Source: Pseudoalteromonas sp. UG3-2 (GTDB lineage Bacteria; Pseudomonadota; Gammaproteobacteria; Enterobacterales; Alteromonadaceae). Taken from it: a DNA stretch of 64,000 nucleotides. Shown piece by piece: positions 43,588 to 53,012 of this stretch. The position numbers and the translations under genes were made by a program. Where the stretch lies: the NCBI RefSeq assembly GCF_037120705.1, contig NZ_JAWLJU010000002.1, forward strand, positions 806,001 to 870,000. The letters run 5' to 3'. Each line of letters begins with the position of its first letter. The first letter of the stretch is position 1. The notes beneath the pieces were generated by a model. The model had not been told where the DNA came from, did not search any database, and saw nothing but the letters and a program-made list of their open reading frames with translations.

Positions 43588-45984
43588 TTATTCCATTCTT
43601 AAGCTCACTGCTGGTTGAGCTTTTATACTGCGTTTCACCGGGATATAAAGTGCAAAGCATACCGCAATAAATACCAGCAGCAAAGTGACGCTGCCTGCGC
43701 CAAACATCACATTAAAAGGCACAATGCCGCGAAAAAAGTCCACAGCGAGATAGCATAAAATATAAAAAGTGAACGCAGAAATTGCCAACCCAGTTATTGT
43801 GTGGGTTAGATTTTTCTTTATAAATAACAATACGATCTGGTTGTCTTTACAGCCAAGCGCACGGCGAATGCCTATCTCATAGCTCGATTTATTGATGTTA
43901 CTAAGCCCCATGGCATAAATACCAATTAACGAGAGCGTCAACGCAAATCCACCGACAATCAAAAAGACATATATGATACTGGTAAAGGCACCAATCATAG
44001 AGCGATGATTGTCATAGTGATCAAAAATATAGCTAGCCTCTAGCGGACTCGACAGCCGACTCAACACGCGATAAAACGCTTCATGGCTTTGGCTTGGCGG
44101 CAGCTTAGAAATAAATTTAACCGCCATAGTATTATTTGTTACGGCATATTGACGGAAACTAAAATAGATTTCGTGACGACGCTCTCTGGCAACAACGCTC
44201 ATTTCATCTACTGCGATACCCACTATTTTAGCACTAGGCCATTTTGCATCACGTAAAAGCAGTGATCGCCCTAATATGTCGGCACTGCCAAACAAAGCTT
44301 TTGCCAGAGAATCACTAATGATCACCACAGGCGCCGCTTCCAAATTATCTTGCTCGGTAAAGTTTCTGCCACTGTGCAGTTCACGCTTAAAGAGGTGTGA
44401 AACAGCTTCAACATTTATGATTTTATCGGTATAAGCTTCCCCTTCGCTTGTGAGCACATCAAGCTCCATATCGCGTTGATACACGCGCCCTTCAGTAAAG
44501 GCCGGATCTAGTGTCATGCCCGAGACCAGTGCATTTGCCATTTCAACCGCTTTATCACTGGAAAACTCACTTTCAGTTTGAAGCTGCAGCTCAGTTGAAT
44601 AAACCCCTTTAAGGGTTTCTCCATCAATATTTCCCGCCATAGAGTACATCACATAGCCAATGGTGCTCGACGCCATCAACATAAAGCTCACTAAGGTCAC
44701 TTGCAAAGACAATAAACGTTTTGACATCAAGCCAGCTTGTTTTCCGGTCGCACCTCGTGTGCCGTCTCGCAGTACATCATTGATGTTAAAATTAGCTGTT
44801 TTCACCGCAGGTAACAGCACGGCAACAGCAAAGACCAGGCTTATCAACAGTAATGACACCAATATGGTGATGCCATTAAGCTGCCAATACCACCAATATG
44901 GCATTTTGCCGCCAAACATCATATTCATGAAAAAATTCACCCCGCGTAAGCCTAGGTCCGTTAGCAGTAATGCCACGACCCAACTACTAAAGCAGTAAAC
45001 CAAGCCCTCACAAGCGTGTTGCTGAATAACCCTTATTTTTGTTGCCCCGATCGCGGCCCGAATAGCCGACTCCTTTTGTCTCTCAATAATTCTGGCAAAG
45101 AGTAAGTTGCCAATGTTGATTGAGGAAATAAGCAAAATGAGCACGATACCAATCATAAACAAAGTAAATATAAAGACTGCTTCACCGTCGGTGTTGTATT
45201 CCATCAACGTCATTGACTCTACTCGGGCCGATTTATCAACCTCAAGTTCTGACTGACTCGCGCCTCGCTTAGCAAAATCGGTAAAAAATAAACTCAAACG
45301 TTGCTCTAACTTTGCCTCTACCGCCTCACTTGGACTCTTATAAATAAGGTTAATGGCATCAGTTGGCTCCGTGTTATTGCCTTTCAGTGGTAGCCAGAGT
45401 TTAGAAAATATCGGGAAATTATTGCGCTTGGGCATCACACCAATTATCTCGTAAGGCTTTTGATTAATCACCATAGTACGGCCAATAACGTCTTTACTAC
45501 CTTGGAATAGGTGCAGCCATAAATAATCAGAAATCACCACCACATCTTGGGCTGCTCCTACAAAATCTTCCGCTGTATAAAACCTCCCAAGCGCTGGTTT
45601 ACTATTCAGAAAGTTAAAAAAACGCGCATCAACATAGGAGCCACGATAATGATTGCCCTGCTCAGCGTCACTTACCCAAACACTAGCCGGAGCAATATAA
45701 AGCCACTCTTCAAGTTGTTTAATTTCTTCAAGCTGTTGTAACTCCGGTAACATGCGATATTGAAATTGATTTTGCATGCTGATGGGATTGTGTACCTTAA
45801 AGATTCTGATTTGTGGGCTGTCATTACTCATTTGGCTGTGTGAGAACGCCACCGTATAAATATAGTTAAAGCCAACTAAGGATATGGTTAAACTACCAAC
45901 CATAATAAACATCATTAATAACGTAAAGCGCATTGATTTTGCGATATTCCTTAGGGCATAACGAAAGTCTAAAAGTAATCCCAT
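43588..45984 (-). CDS. MacB-like ABC transporter permease (two FtsX domains)
   Basis: Permease of 798 residues. It starts at ATG 45984, just after the ATPase stop and preceded by GGAG; an upstream in-frame ATG at 46017 overlaps the ATPase and is less likely. It contains two copies of the MacB periplasmic core plus FtsX unit: an N-terminal helix (FTLLMMFIMVGSLTISLVGF), a first periplasmic domain, three helices in the middle (around ILLISSINIGNLLFARIIE), then a further helix, a second periplasmic domain and three C-terminal helices (FLIVGGFALTLSLIGIYAMG). Such proteins export peptides or amphiphiles mechanically, with an adaptor and TolC. The ATPase is a separate protein, unlike MacB itself. 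Confidence 0.9.
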   Translation of the reverse strand: MGLLLDFRYALRNIAKSMRFTLLMMFIMVGSLTISLVGFNYIYTVAFSHSQMSNDSPQIRIFKVHNPISMQNQFQYRMLPELQQLEEIKQLEEWLYIAPASVWVSDAEQGNHYRGSYVDARFFNFLNSKPALGRFYTAEDFVGAAQDVVVISDYLWLHLFQGSKDVIGRTMVINQKPYEIIGVMPKRNNFPIFSKLWLPLKGNNTEPTDAINLIYKSPSEAVEAKLEQRLSLFFTDFAKRGASQSELEVDKSARVESMTLMEYNTDGEAVFIFTLFMIGIVLILLISSINIGNLLFARIIERQKESAIRAAIGATKIRVIQQHACEGLVYCFSSWVVALLLTDLGLRGVNFFMNMMFGGKMPYWWYWQLNGITILVSLLLISLVFAVAVLLPAVKTANFNINDVLRDGTRGATGKQAGLMSKRLLSLQVTLVSFMLMASSTIGYVMYSMAGNIDGETLKGVYSTELQLQTESEFSSDKAVEMANALVSGMTLDPAFTEGRVYQRDMELDVLTSEGEAYTDKIINVEAVSHLFKRELHSGRNFTEQDNLEAAPVVIISDSLAKALFGSADILGRSLLLRDAKWPSAKIVGIAVDEMSVVARERRHEIYFSFRQYAVTNNTMAVKFISKLPPSQSHEAFYRVLSRLSSPLEASYIFDHYDNHRSMIGAFTSIIYVFLIVGGFALTLSLIGIYAMGLSNINKSSYEIGIRRALGCKDNQIVLLFIKKNLTHTITGLAISAFTFYILCYLAVDFFRGIVPFNVMFGAGSVTLLLVFIAVCFALYIPVKRSIKAQPAVSLRME

Positions 45985-45985
45985 A

Positions 45986-46705
45986 CTAAGCTCCAACGAC
46001 TTTGCTTGTACGTTCAAGCTGCTTTTTATCCCTTAAAATCGTGCCATCAAGCATAGAGATAACACGGCTGGCGTAGGTCGTAGATTCAATATCATGAGTT
46101 ACCATGCATATCGTTTTACCCGCGGCATGCAGTTCGCTCAACAGTCCTAGCACTTGCTGTGCGTTATTTGAATCCAAGTTACCAGTCGGCTCATCGGCCA
46201 GGATAAGATCTGGGGAATTGATCAGCGCCCTTGCAACTGCTGCACGTTGTTGCTGACCTCCTGAAAGCTGAGATGGAAAGTGGTTGATGCGGTTTTCTAA
46301 CCCCACCATCGCTAGTGCCTCTTTGGCTTTTCGAGTCATCTCCTTTTGAGACATACCACCGATATAAGTTAAAGGTAACATAACGTTTTCAAGTACACTT
46401 AAATCGCTGATAAGATTAAAAGCTTGAAAAATAAAGCCAATATGATTTGCACGAATATGAGCACGTTGGTCTGAGCTTAAATTGAAAGCGGGATTACCAC
46501 TGATATAATACTCGCCATTATTTGGCTCATCAATCAGGCCCAGAATGGACAATAACGTAGACTTTCCACACCCCGAAGGTCCTGTGATAGCGACAAATTC
46601 ACCGGGCTTGACCTCAAGATTAATGCCGTCTAGAGCTTGAGTTGCGATTTCCTCTGTCTGAAACCGTTTTTCGATATTATTGAGTTGAATTACTGAGTTC
46701 ATCAT
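45986..46705 (-). CDS. MacB/LolD-type ABC transporter ATPase
   Basis: ATPase of the exporter, 239 residues. Walker A GPSGCGKST (about 42-50), Q-loop region GFIFQAFNLI, signature LSGGQQQRAAVARAL, Walker B LILADEPTGNLDS and H-loop VTHD are all intact. The QAFNL stretch and signature are typical of the MacB/LolD/FtsE branch. It lies one base upstream of the permease start and nine bases after the adaptor stop, so these are one operon. Confidence 0.94.
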   Translation of the reverse strand: MMNSVIQLNNIEKRFQTEEIATQALDGINLEVKPGEFVAITGPSGCGKSTLLSILGLIDEPNNGEYYISGNPAFNLSSDQRAHIRANHIGFIFQAFNLISDLSVLENVMLPLTYIGGMSQKEMTRKAKEALAMVGLENRINHFPSQLSGGQQQRAAVARALINSPDLILADEPTGNLDSNNAQQVLGLLSELHAAGKTICMVTHDIESTTYASRVISMLDGTILRDKKQLERTSKVVGA

Positions 46706-46714
46706 AATGTCCTA

Positions 46715-47965
46715 TTAGCGCACTAATACTTGGCTATCTTGCGTATATTTTTCCATATCGGAAATAATGATAGTTTGATTTTTATTAAGACCTTCAAGCA
46801 CTTCAATGTAGTTTACCGAACGCTGACCAAATTTGACTGTTTTTTTCGTGGCAAGATGTTCATCAACAACAAACACGCTAGCTTGGTTATTTGCGACCGC
46901 GTTGGCCGGCATCGCGACAAATAACGCATCGGGCTTATGGCTTGTTGTAATAACGCCTTCGACATTGAGTTTGTCTCTGGCTTCTACTGGCAACGTACCT
47001 TCTATACTCAACTCAACTTCAACTTGGCCGTTGGTTACTTTTGGCGAAACACGTTTGACGATAGCATTAAAACGCGAACTGTAAGTATCGATAATAGCTG
47101 GCTGTCCTACTTGTACATGTGGCGCATCTAATTCGGCAATATTTATCTTAGCAACCAGCATTCGAGGGTCTGCCACTTCTGCAACAGAGCTGGTATTGAA
47201 CAACTGCATCCCCACTGCAATCAGCACATCCTGAATTTGTCCAGCGATAGGTGAGCGTACATTTAGGGCTGCAATGTTTTCTTCTAGTAGCTTGATTTCG
47301 GAGTGCAAACTTACTTGTTCAGCCTGCTGTGCTTTGACGTTGGCATGCAGTATTGCTTGCTGAGTATCAACCCTGACTTGCAGCAGTTCAACTTGCTTTT
47401 GACTCCGCTGCATTGCAAACTCACTGCGCTGATGATCCAGCTGAGAAATGGTACTATTGCCCTTTTCGATTAACGTTTTTTGTGCCTGCCACTGCATTTT
47501 ATCGGCTTTAAATGCCAATAAAGCGTCATAATATGCAGTATTAGCCTCTTGCACTTTGGCTTTTAGCTCTGCAAGTTCAGCCTCATGTTGAGCTGATATT
47601 TTACTAAGCTGGCTTTGCTTTTGGATAAGCGCTTCGCGCAATGAAGGGTTTTCTAAACGAGCAAGTAACATCCCCTGAGTTACCATTTCCCCAGGTTTGA
47701 CTAGCACCTCAACCACTTTGCCGCCACTACCACTGGTAACCAAGTGGCGCTTCTCTAATGCTAACCTACCAAGTCCTTTGACACTGAGCTCAAACTCTCC
47801 CTGTTGAACGTTAGCAACAATTAATTCCTCTTGATAAACCACATTCGATGCGCTTTGGGTATACGCTTTGGCAAAAAAAACCAAGCCAAGCACAACGAAT
47901 ACAACCACAAGCAATATCACTTTGTGAATTGGCATACGCTTAGTTTTTGCTAATTTTATATCCAT
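46715..47965 (-). CDS. periplasmic adaptor subunit, HlyD/MacA-like
   Basis: Membrane-fusion protein of 416 residues. An N-terminal membrane anchor (VILLVVVFVVLGLVFFAKA) leads to a lipoyl/beta-barrel region (GLGRLALEKRHLVTSGSGGK, LARLENPSLREAL). A long coiled-coil hairpin (about 110-230, rich in Gln/Glu/Lys) follows, and then the second lipoyl half (LNVRSPIAGQIQDVLIAVG) and a beta-barrel. It should link the FtsX-type permease to an outer-membrane TolC channel, which is not in this window. It is the first gene of the operon. GGAG stands eight bases before the ATG, and a sigma-54-like promoter predicts a leader of only about 24 bases. Confidence 0.92.
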   Translation of the reverse strand: MDIKLAKTKRMPIHKVILLVVVFVVLGLVFFAKAYTQSASNVVYQEELIVANVQQGEFELSVKGLGRLALEKRHLVTSGSGGKVVEVLVKPGEMVTQGMLLARLENPSLREALIQKQSQLSKISAQHEAELAELKAKVQEANTAYYDALLAFKADKMQWQAQKTLIEKGNSTISQLDHQRSEFAMQRSQKQVELLQVRVDTQQAILHANVKAQQAEQVSLHSEIKLLEENIAALNVRSPIAGQIQDVLIAVGMQLFNTSSVAEVADPRMLVAKINIAELDAPHVQVGQPAIIDTYSSRFNAIVKRVSPKVTNGQVEVELSIEGTLPVEARDKLNVEGVITTSHKPDALFVAMPANAVANNQASVFVVDEHLATKKTVKFGQRSVNYIEVLEGLNKNQTIIISDMEKYTQDSQVLVR

Positions 47966-47999
47966 ACTCTGTACTCCACGTTAAGAATAAGAGATGAGT

Positions 48000-48016
48000 A
48001 TCAAATTTCAGGCCAA
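48000..48016 (-). promoter_or_regulatory. sigma-54-like promoter of the exporter operon
   Basis: Minus-strand TTGGCCTGAAATTTGAT resembles YTGGCACGNNNNTTGCW. The GG (-24) and the GA at -12 (consensus GC) are exactly ten bases apart. It predicts a start near 47989, 24 bases before the adaptor ATG. One important -12 base differs, so strength is uncertain. Confidence 0.55.
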
Positions 48017-48076
48017 ATTATTTATATTTATAAATCAGACAATTATGGAAATTTTAGACATTTCATGCTCGGCAAC

Positions 48077-48094
48077 TGTGTCGATATCGACACA
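48077..48094. promoter_or_regulatory. 18-bp palindrome, candidate upstream activator site
   Basis: TGTGTCGATATCGACACA is a perfect 18-bp palindrome centred about 97 bases upstream of the predicted sigma-54 start. That is the usual place for an NtrC-type enhancer. It is the only perfect long dyad in this region and the operon encodes such an activator. Confidence 0.65.
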
Positions 48095-48441
48095 CTGTAT
48101 CCGGCATATGTCTCTAAAGTGGAACAGTGATGTGATTCAGTAATAGCGTTTTGCGTGCTTGCTAACTAAGTCATGTAAATTTAAATGATCTCATTATCAG
48201 CTGCTACTAAGCGCTCTAATTGAAAGCACAAAAAATCAATAGAGCAGCTTTCTCCACTTTGGCTTCACGAGTGACAATGTTTTTCTAATATGCTCTGGTA
48301 AAGCCCCTAGGTTGCAGACATAGAGTTCTAGGCTTGTTTTAGAATAGTGCCACGGATGTAGAAAATAATGGCAAGCACGAAACCAAGTTTGCAGTGCGAT
48401 CCCCAGGTAAATGGGCTCGCACTTTGTCTTAGTCAAACAGG

Positions 48442-49620
48442 TTAGTAGTCTGTCAGGTTTTGGCTGTAGATTTGCAACGCGTTATCGAGGTCGGCAATTA
48501 AATCTTCAACGTCTTCAAGGCCAATATGGAGTCTGATCACCGGGCCCTGCTCCCAGCCTGTGGTAGTACGTAAATGAGCCATGGTTTTATTGGCCGTCAC
48601 TAGGCTTTCATATCCCCCCCACGAAAACCCCATTTTAAAGTGTTCTAAGGCATCGAGAAAACGGTTAATGGCTTTTTGCGAACCTTGTTTCATCACGATT
48701 GAAAACAGCCCATTACTGCCATCAAAGTCGCGTTTAAAGAACTCGTGGCCAGGGCAAGTGGCAAAGGCCGGATGACGGACATGATCTACCAGTGGGTGTC
48801 CTGCGAGCCACTTTGCTACCTCTAGTGCTGATTGCTCATGTTGCTTTAACCTTGCAGGCATGGTGCGTAAACCACGTAACGCCAGATAGGCATCATCGGC
48901 TGAGGTACACTGCCCAAGCAAATACGAGTGCTCTCTCAGGGCTGGCCAGTAACGTTCGCTCGCCACAGCAACACCCATCATAACATCGGAATGACCGACA
49001 ATGTATTTAGTTGCGGCCTGGATGCTAATGTCGACCCCATGATCCAGTGGTCGGTAATGCCAACCATTGCCATAGGTGTTGTCCAACATAGTGATAATAT
49101 TATGTTCTTTCGCAACCTTAACCAAGCTAGGCACGTCTTGAATTTCCATGGTAATGGAGCCTGGAGACTCTAAAAACAGCACCTTAGTATTGGGCTTTAT
49201 CAGCTCAGCAATGCCGGCACCAATCATAGGATCATAGTAGGTGGTTTCAATGCCATAGCCTTTCAGTAATTTGTCGCATAAGTCACGCGTGGGTTCGTAA
49301 GCCGTATCCACCATTAATAAATGATCTCCTGCCTGTAGAAAAGACAGCAACGACTGTGCAATGGCGGCAGCACCAGAAGGATACAAAGCGCAGCCTGCGC
49401 CATTTTCTAGCTCAATAATGGCATCTTGCAGAGCAAAGTGAGTGTGCGTGCCACGACGACCATAAAATAAGGTGCGGTGACCACGCCCTTTTACTGCTTC
49501 GTGCAATTCCGCCACACTGTCAAATACAACCGTTGAAGCGCGTTGAACCACAGGGTTAACGACCCCGTTGGTGTATTCAGCGTTTCTTCCAGCAGAAACT
49601 ATTTTTGTATGTTTTTTCAT
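48442..49620 (-). CDS. metC: cystathionine beta-lyase MetC
   Basis: PLP-dependent lyase converting cystathionine to homocysteine, pyruvate and ammonia in methionine synthesis. The start is placed at ATG 49620 (MKKHTKIVSAGR), giving 392 residues; an open frame continuing to 49647 would overlap nudC. The PLP-binding regions are visible: YPSGAAAIAQSLLSFLQAGD, the Asp of MLDNTYGNGW and the Schiff-base Lys in IQAATKYIVGHSDVM. The overall pattern (GYESLVTAN, TGWEQGPVIRLHIGLED) fits MetC rather than MetB. It begins two bases after the nudC stop, so it is probably cotranscribed with nudC. Confidence 0.92.
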   Translation of the reverse strand: MKKHTKIVSAGRNAEYTNGVVNPVVQRASTVVFDSVAELHEAVKGRGHRTLFYGRRGTHTHFALQDAIIELENGAGCALYPSGAAAIAQSLLSFLQAGDHLLMVDTAYEPTRDLCDKLLKGYGIETTYYDPMIGAGIAELIKPNTKVLFLESPGSITMEIQDVPSLVKVAKEHNIITMLDNTYGNGWHYRPLDHGVDISIQAATKYIVGHSDVMMGVAVASERYWPALREHSYLLGQCTSADDAYLALRGLRTMPARLKQHEQSALEVAKWLAGHPLVDHVRHPAFATCPGHEFFKRDFDGSNGLFSIVMKQGSQKAINRFLDALEHFKMGFSWGGYESLVTANKTMAHLRTTTGWEQGPVIRLHIGLEDVEDLIADLDNALQIYSQNLTDY

Positions 49621-49622
49621 CG

Positions 49623-50525
49623 TCAATTTTGACCTTGTGCGCGCCAATACTCTACTAGGTACCTTGAAATGGAATCTTCACGAGTGAGCTTGTAACCTGG
49701 CGCTGTGTCACCCCACTGTGAAAAGGTATTTAATTCGGCTCGAGAGAACCATTTTGCTTGCTCTAATTCATCTTGTTCTACAAAAATGTCTGTGGTTTTA
49801 GCTTTGGCAATAAACCCTAACATTAACGATGATGGAAACGGCCAAGGTTGCGAGGCTATGTACTGAGGCTCGTAGGCCTCAACACCCGCTTCTTCCATCA
49901 CTTCGCGGATCACCGCTTGCTCTAAGGTTTCACCTGGGTCCACAAACCCCGCCAAGGTTGAAAATACGCCCTCGGGCCAACTGGCTTGGCGACCAAGCAG
50001 GCAGCGCTCCACGCCATCAGAAAAAGTATGAGTCACTAACATAATTACCGCCGGATCGGTGCGGGGAAAAGTCATATGACGGCATTTCGGGTTAGTACAA
50101 CCACGCGCATGTCCAGCTTCAACTGGCCGATTGGGCTGACCACAACGGCCACAAAAGCAATGTGTTTTATGCCAATAACACAAGCCCCTAGCCAACACCC
50201 CAATTGAACCTTGGGTCATGGGTAGGTTGCGGCCTACTTGGCGCATATCGATAAAACTGGTGTTAGGGTTATCAAATTGCAATTGCTGCGATTGCGATGT
50301 GATATCTAAGGCAAAATAACTGTATTCATCATCTTTGCCAAGAAAGATGGCATTAGCGAGATCAAGGCCAGTGACTTCGTCACGATTTAGAAAGCATAAC
50401 TCATTGCGGTGGGTGTCCACTAAATTCGCGTCGTTATCAATTAATAACCAGCGGCTTTGCGGGCCCATTTGTGACAATAACCAATTTTTGTCTTTTCGTT
50501 CGTTTGATGCTCTGTCGAGCATCAT
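49623..50525 (-). CDS. nudC: NAD+ diphosphatase / NAD-decapping hydrolase NudC
   Basis: Nudix hydrolase acting on NAD(H) and on NAD-capped RNA, about 300 residues. A four-Cys zinc ribbon (CFCGRCGQPNRP ... CTNPKC) precedes the nudix domain. The nudix box is GFVDPGETLEQAVIREVMEEAGVE, with the REVMEEAG core intact, and is followed by SQPWPFPSSLMLGF, the SQPWPFPxS signature of NudC. The start is uncertain: ATG 50525 is preferred; a TTG at 50543 is in frame but unusual. It is upstream of metC. Confidence 0.93.
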   Translation of the reverse strand: MMLDRASNERKDKNWLLSQMGPQSRWLLIDNDANLVDTHRNELCFLNRDEVTGLDLANAIFLGKDDEYSYFALDITSQSQQLQFDNPNTSFIDMRQVGRNLPMTQGSIGVLARGLCYWHKTHCFCGRCGQPNRPVEAGHARGCTNPKCRHMTFPRTDPAVIMLVTHTFSDGVERCLLGRQASWPEGVFSTLAGFVDPGETLEQAVIREVMEEAGVEAYEPQYIASQPWPFPSSLMLGFIAKAKTTDIFVEQDELEQAKWFSRAELNTFSQWGDTAPGYKLTREDSISRYLVEYWRAQGQN

Positions 50526-50664
50526 TTGAGAGTAATATAGCAAGTGACTGTCCCTACATTATAAATGCTGAGTTGCCCAGTAAACATAGCTTATAACACC
50601 ACGCTATAGGTGCTCAGCGGTAATACAGCTAAAAGCTACCATAGCCCAGTGTGACTGGCAAAAA

Positions 50665-50685
50665 AAAAGCCCCATTGGGGCTTTT
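50665..50685 (-). terminator. terminator of nagB
   Basis: 9-bp stem AAAAGCCCC / GGGGCTTTT with an ATT loop and eight T on the minus strand, about 15 bases after the nagB stop. Confidence 0.9.
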
Positions 50686-50700
50686 GGAACTACAGTGTAC

Positions 50701-51498
50701 TCACACTACAGAGGCAAGTTGTTGCATTAACTTTTGGTTTTCACTTTCGATGTGCTTATAAAATTCGACATCTTTTAACTTGTGCGCCGCGGCTTCATCC
50801 ACCACAATCACCGCATCTCGATGCATTTGAAGCGCGGAAGCGGGGCAAGCTGCCGTTAAAGGCCCTTCCACCATAGCAGCCACGGCATCCGCTTTGTTTG
50901 CTCCGGTGGCCAGCAGTACCACTTTTCTGGCATCTAAAATCGTGCCAATTCCCATGGTAATAGAAAGATGAGGTTGATATTCATCGGCGCTAAAAAAACG
51001 TGCATTATCATCGATGGTGGCTTTAGTAAGGGTTTTTACCCGAGTGCGAGATGTTAAGCCAGAAGACGGTTCATTAAAGCCAATATGACCATTACGGCCA
51101 ATCCCGAGTAATTGTACGTCAATACCACCCGCTTGGCTGATACGTGCTTCATACTCATCGCAAGCGCTGATGGGGTTGCTGGCATTACCCGGCGGTACGT
51201 GTGTGTTTTCGGGCTTGATATCAATATGATCAAATAACTGCTGTTGCATAAAGTAGCGATAGCTTTGTGGGTGAGTGTCCTCAAGACCTAAATATTCATC
51301 TAGATTAAAACTCGTGACTTTAGAAAAGCTTAGCTCCCCTGCCTGATTTCGGGCAATGAGTTGTTGATATAACGCCACTGGCGTTGAGCCTGTCGCGAGC
51401 CCCAGCACAGAATCCGCTTTTTGCTGTATCTGTTTCGTGAAAATATCGGCTCCATAGCCAGCCACCGCGGTAGCATCTTTGAGGATAACGACTTGCAT
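50701..51498 (-). CDS. nagB: glucosamine-6-phosphate deaminase NagB
   Basis: Converts glucosamine-6-phosphate to fructose-6-phosphate and ammonia, the last step of GlcNAc breakdown. The start is ATG 51498 ([20 protein letters not shown]), giving 265 residues, matching E. coli NagB; a longer frame reaching 51576 has no support. Family motifs: [27 protein letters not shown] with the catalytic Asp, [13 protein letters not shown] carrying the His/Glu active-site pair, and [12 protein letters not shown]. It is transcribed from its own promoter with a NagR-type operator at 51613, and is downstream of but separated by a terminator from nagX. Confidence 0.95.
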   Translation of the reverse strand: MQVVILKDATAVAGYGADIFTKQIQQKADSVLGLATGSTPVALYQQLIARNQAGELSFSKVTSFNLDEYLGLEDTHPQSYRYFMQQQLFDHIDIKPENTHVPPGNASNPISACDEYEARISQAGGIDVQLLGIGRNGHIGFNEPSSGLTSRTRVKTLTKATIDDNARFFSADEYQPHLSITMGIGTILDARKVVLLATGANKADAVAAMVEGPLTAACPASALQMHRDAVIVVDEAAAHKLKDVEFYKHIESENQKLMQQLASVV

Positions 51499-51612
51499 AT
51501 ACACACCCAGATTTGAAGAAAAAGAAAATGGGATCTGAACCCTACCCCGCGTGCAATCAGAATAAGGCCAGATCAAACCTAATTGGGATACACAGCATTA
51601 GGTTATTACCAT

Positions 51613-51656
51613 TATGACAACGCTGTCATTATTATCAGAAATAACCGCTTTGTAAA
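51613..51656 (-). promoter_or_regulatory. nagB promoter with NagR-type operator
   Basis: Operator dyad TATGACAACGCTGTCATT at 51613-51630 (core ATGACAACGCTGTCAT). The minus-strand promoter is TTTACA (51651-51656), 16 bases, TAATAA (51629-51634). The operator overlaps the -10 and start site, so binding would repress. The same 16-base core, read on the opposite strand, occurs at 55215-55232. Confidence 0.75.
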
Positions 51657-51714
51657 GTAAAAGTGAAAAAAACATGCGGGTTTTTATGCTAAATTTGCAT
51701 AACAATATAAAAAA

Positions 51715-51730
51715 GCCCCTAGTCAGGGGC
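51715..51730 (-). terminator. terminator of nagX
   Basis: 6-bp stem GCCCCT / AGGGGC with a 4-base loop, followed by TTTTTT on the minus strand. Placed 46 bases after the nagX stop. Confidence 0.8.
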
Positions 51731-51775
51731 CAAATAGCAATGAAATACGCTGTCAGCTGCTAAGCACTGTAACCA

Positions 51776-52909
51776 TCAGACACTGACAAAAATTTTGCGT
51801 CGATACATCCAATGTAACACCAACAATTGTACTAATAACAAAGCCAACACAGCCATTAAAGGTTGCCATAGCGCTGCTACCGCGGTGATAACGCCACCAA
51901 ACACACTCTGGCTAATATAGCTCCAGTCAACCAAGCTAGAGGCTAGATAAATAATAATAGAGTTAGCGCCGATAATCACAAATGGGTAGGCCCAACGCTG
52001 AACATTTAAGACGTCGATAATGGCATAAAAAAGCGCTAATAAAATGGCGCTCCACCCCACTGTGACTAACACAAAAGAGCTAGTCCACAACTCTTTATTA
52101 ACTGGAAACTGCAGATCCCACAGCCAACCTAAAGCCAGCGCAATAACCCCTGAACCTAACAATATCATTACCGCACGCCATTGCCCCTGCTCATTTGCGT
52201 TGGCAATCACGCGACCAGCAAACACTCCCGCAATAGCATTCACCACCGCAGGTAGCGTCGACAATACCCCTTCTGGATCAACCGGGCGATGTTGGTAACT
52301 AATGCCTGGTAATAAATAATCATCAAAAGCAGCATTCCAACTGCCAAGCCCAGGTGCGCTCAGATCTCCTGCAACACCACCGGGCACGGGTATAAAACAC
52401 AGCAGTAACCAGTAACATATCAAGATCCCCACAGCAACGTAAGCGAGTGTTTTTAAACTGCTGTGCCACACCAACAAGGCACAAAAAAACCAAGCAAAAG
52501 CAATTCGCCCTAAGACACTGGCATAACGTACGCCATCACTATCAAGCGGGACACCCACTCCCCAGCCATGATTATACAGCACACCAAAAATACAGAGTAG
52601 AAGCAGTCGCTTTAAGGCCTTGGTATAGATAGGTTTGCGCTGTATTAAAGGGAGGTGATCAATGCGTTTTGGCGAGAGCCCCATGGCCACGCCAGAAAGA
52701 AAGATAAACAATGGGAATATTAAGTCATAAAAGGTAAAGCCATGCCATGCACTGTGCACGGTATGTGCCTCAAATGCTTTCCAGCCCTGCCAACCTGTTA
52801 ATACAAACAGCGCAGCGAAAATAGATTGCCCACCTAAAATCCAAAACATATCCATGCCGCGTAGCGCATCTAAAGACGCTAAACGTTTCGGTTTATTCGT
52901 TGTTGTCAT
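51776..52909 (-). CDS. nagX: NagX, membrane acyltransferase-like protein of GlcNAc utilisation
   Basis: Integral membrane protein of 377 residues with about ten hydrophobic helices. The N-terminus RLASLDALRGMDMFWILGGQ and FYDLIFPLFIFLSGVAMGLS are characteristic of the NagX/DUF5009 group, related to heparan-alpha-glucosaminide N-acetyltransferase and acyltransferase-3 proteins. In Shewanella-type GlcNAc loci, NagX is an inner-membrane protein whose exact reaction is not established. It is downstream of nagA with a 182-bp gap containing GGGTGTC repeats, so cotranscription is likely but not certain. Confidence 0.85.
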   Translation of the reverse strand: MTTTNKPKRLASLDALRGMDMFWILGGQSIFAALFVLTGWQGWKAFEAHTVHSAWHGFTFYDLIFPLFIFLSGVAMGLSPKRIDHLPLIQRKPIYTKALKRLLLLCIFGVLYNHGWGVGVPLDSDGVRYASVLGRIAFAWFFCALLVWHSSLKTLAYVAVGILICYWLLLCFIPVPGGVAGDLSAPGLGSWNAAFDDYLLPGISYQHRPVDPEGVLSTLPAVVNAIAGVFAGRVIANANEQGQWRAVMILLGSGVIALALGWLWDLQFPVNKELWTSSFVLVTVGWSAILLALFYAIIDVLNVQRWAYPFVIIGANSIIIYLASSLVDWSYISQSVFGGVITAVAALWQPLMAVLALLLVQLLVLHWMYRRKIFVSV

Positions 52910-53012
52910 CTCTACTACCTATACCCCTTATAAGAGGATGGCCATTAACCAAATAAACCCTGCGATACTGCAGCAGGGTCTCATCAGGGAAATCAAACGA
53001 TTGCGATTAATA

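Larger units (their letters stand above)
47966..48441. other. 476-bp region upstream of the exporter operon and downstream of metC
   Basis: Holds the sigma-54-like promoter (48000-48016) and activator palindrome (48077-48094). The stretch 48236-48436 has a 66-codon minus-strand open frame starting at TTG, without a good ribosome-binding site. A second frame there gives a PFTWGSHCKLGFVL peptide. Such fragments look like a dispersed non-coding repeat rather than genes. Confidence 0.55.

Noticed and set aside
51499-51576. An extended NagB start
   Set aside because: ATG at 51498 gives the standard 265-residue NagB; the extra 26 residues are unlike the family.
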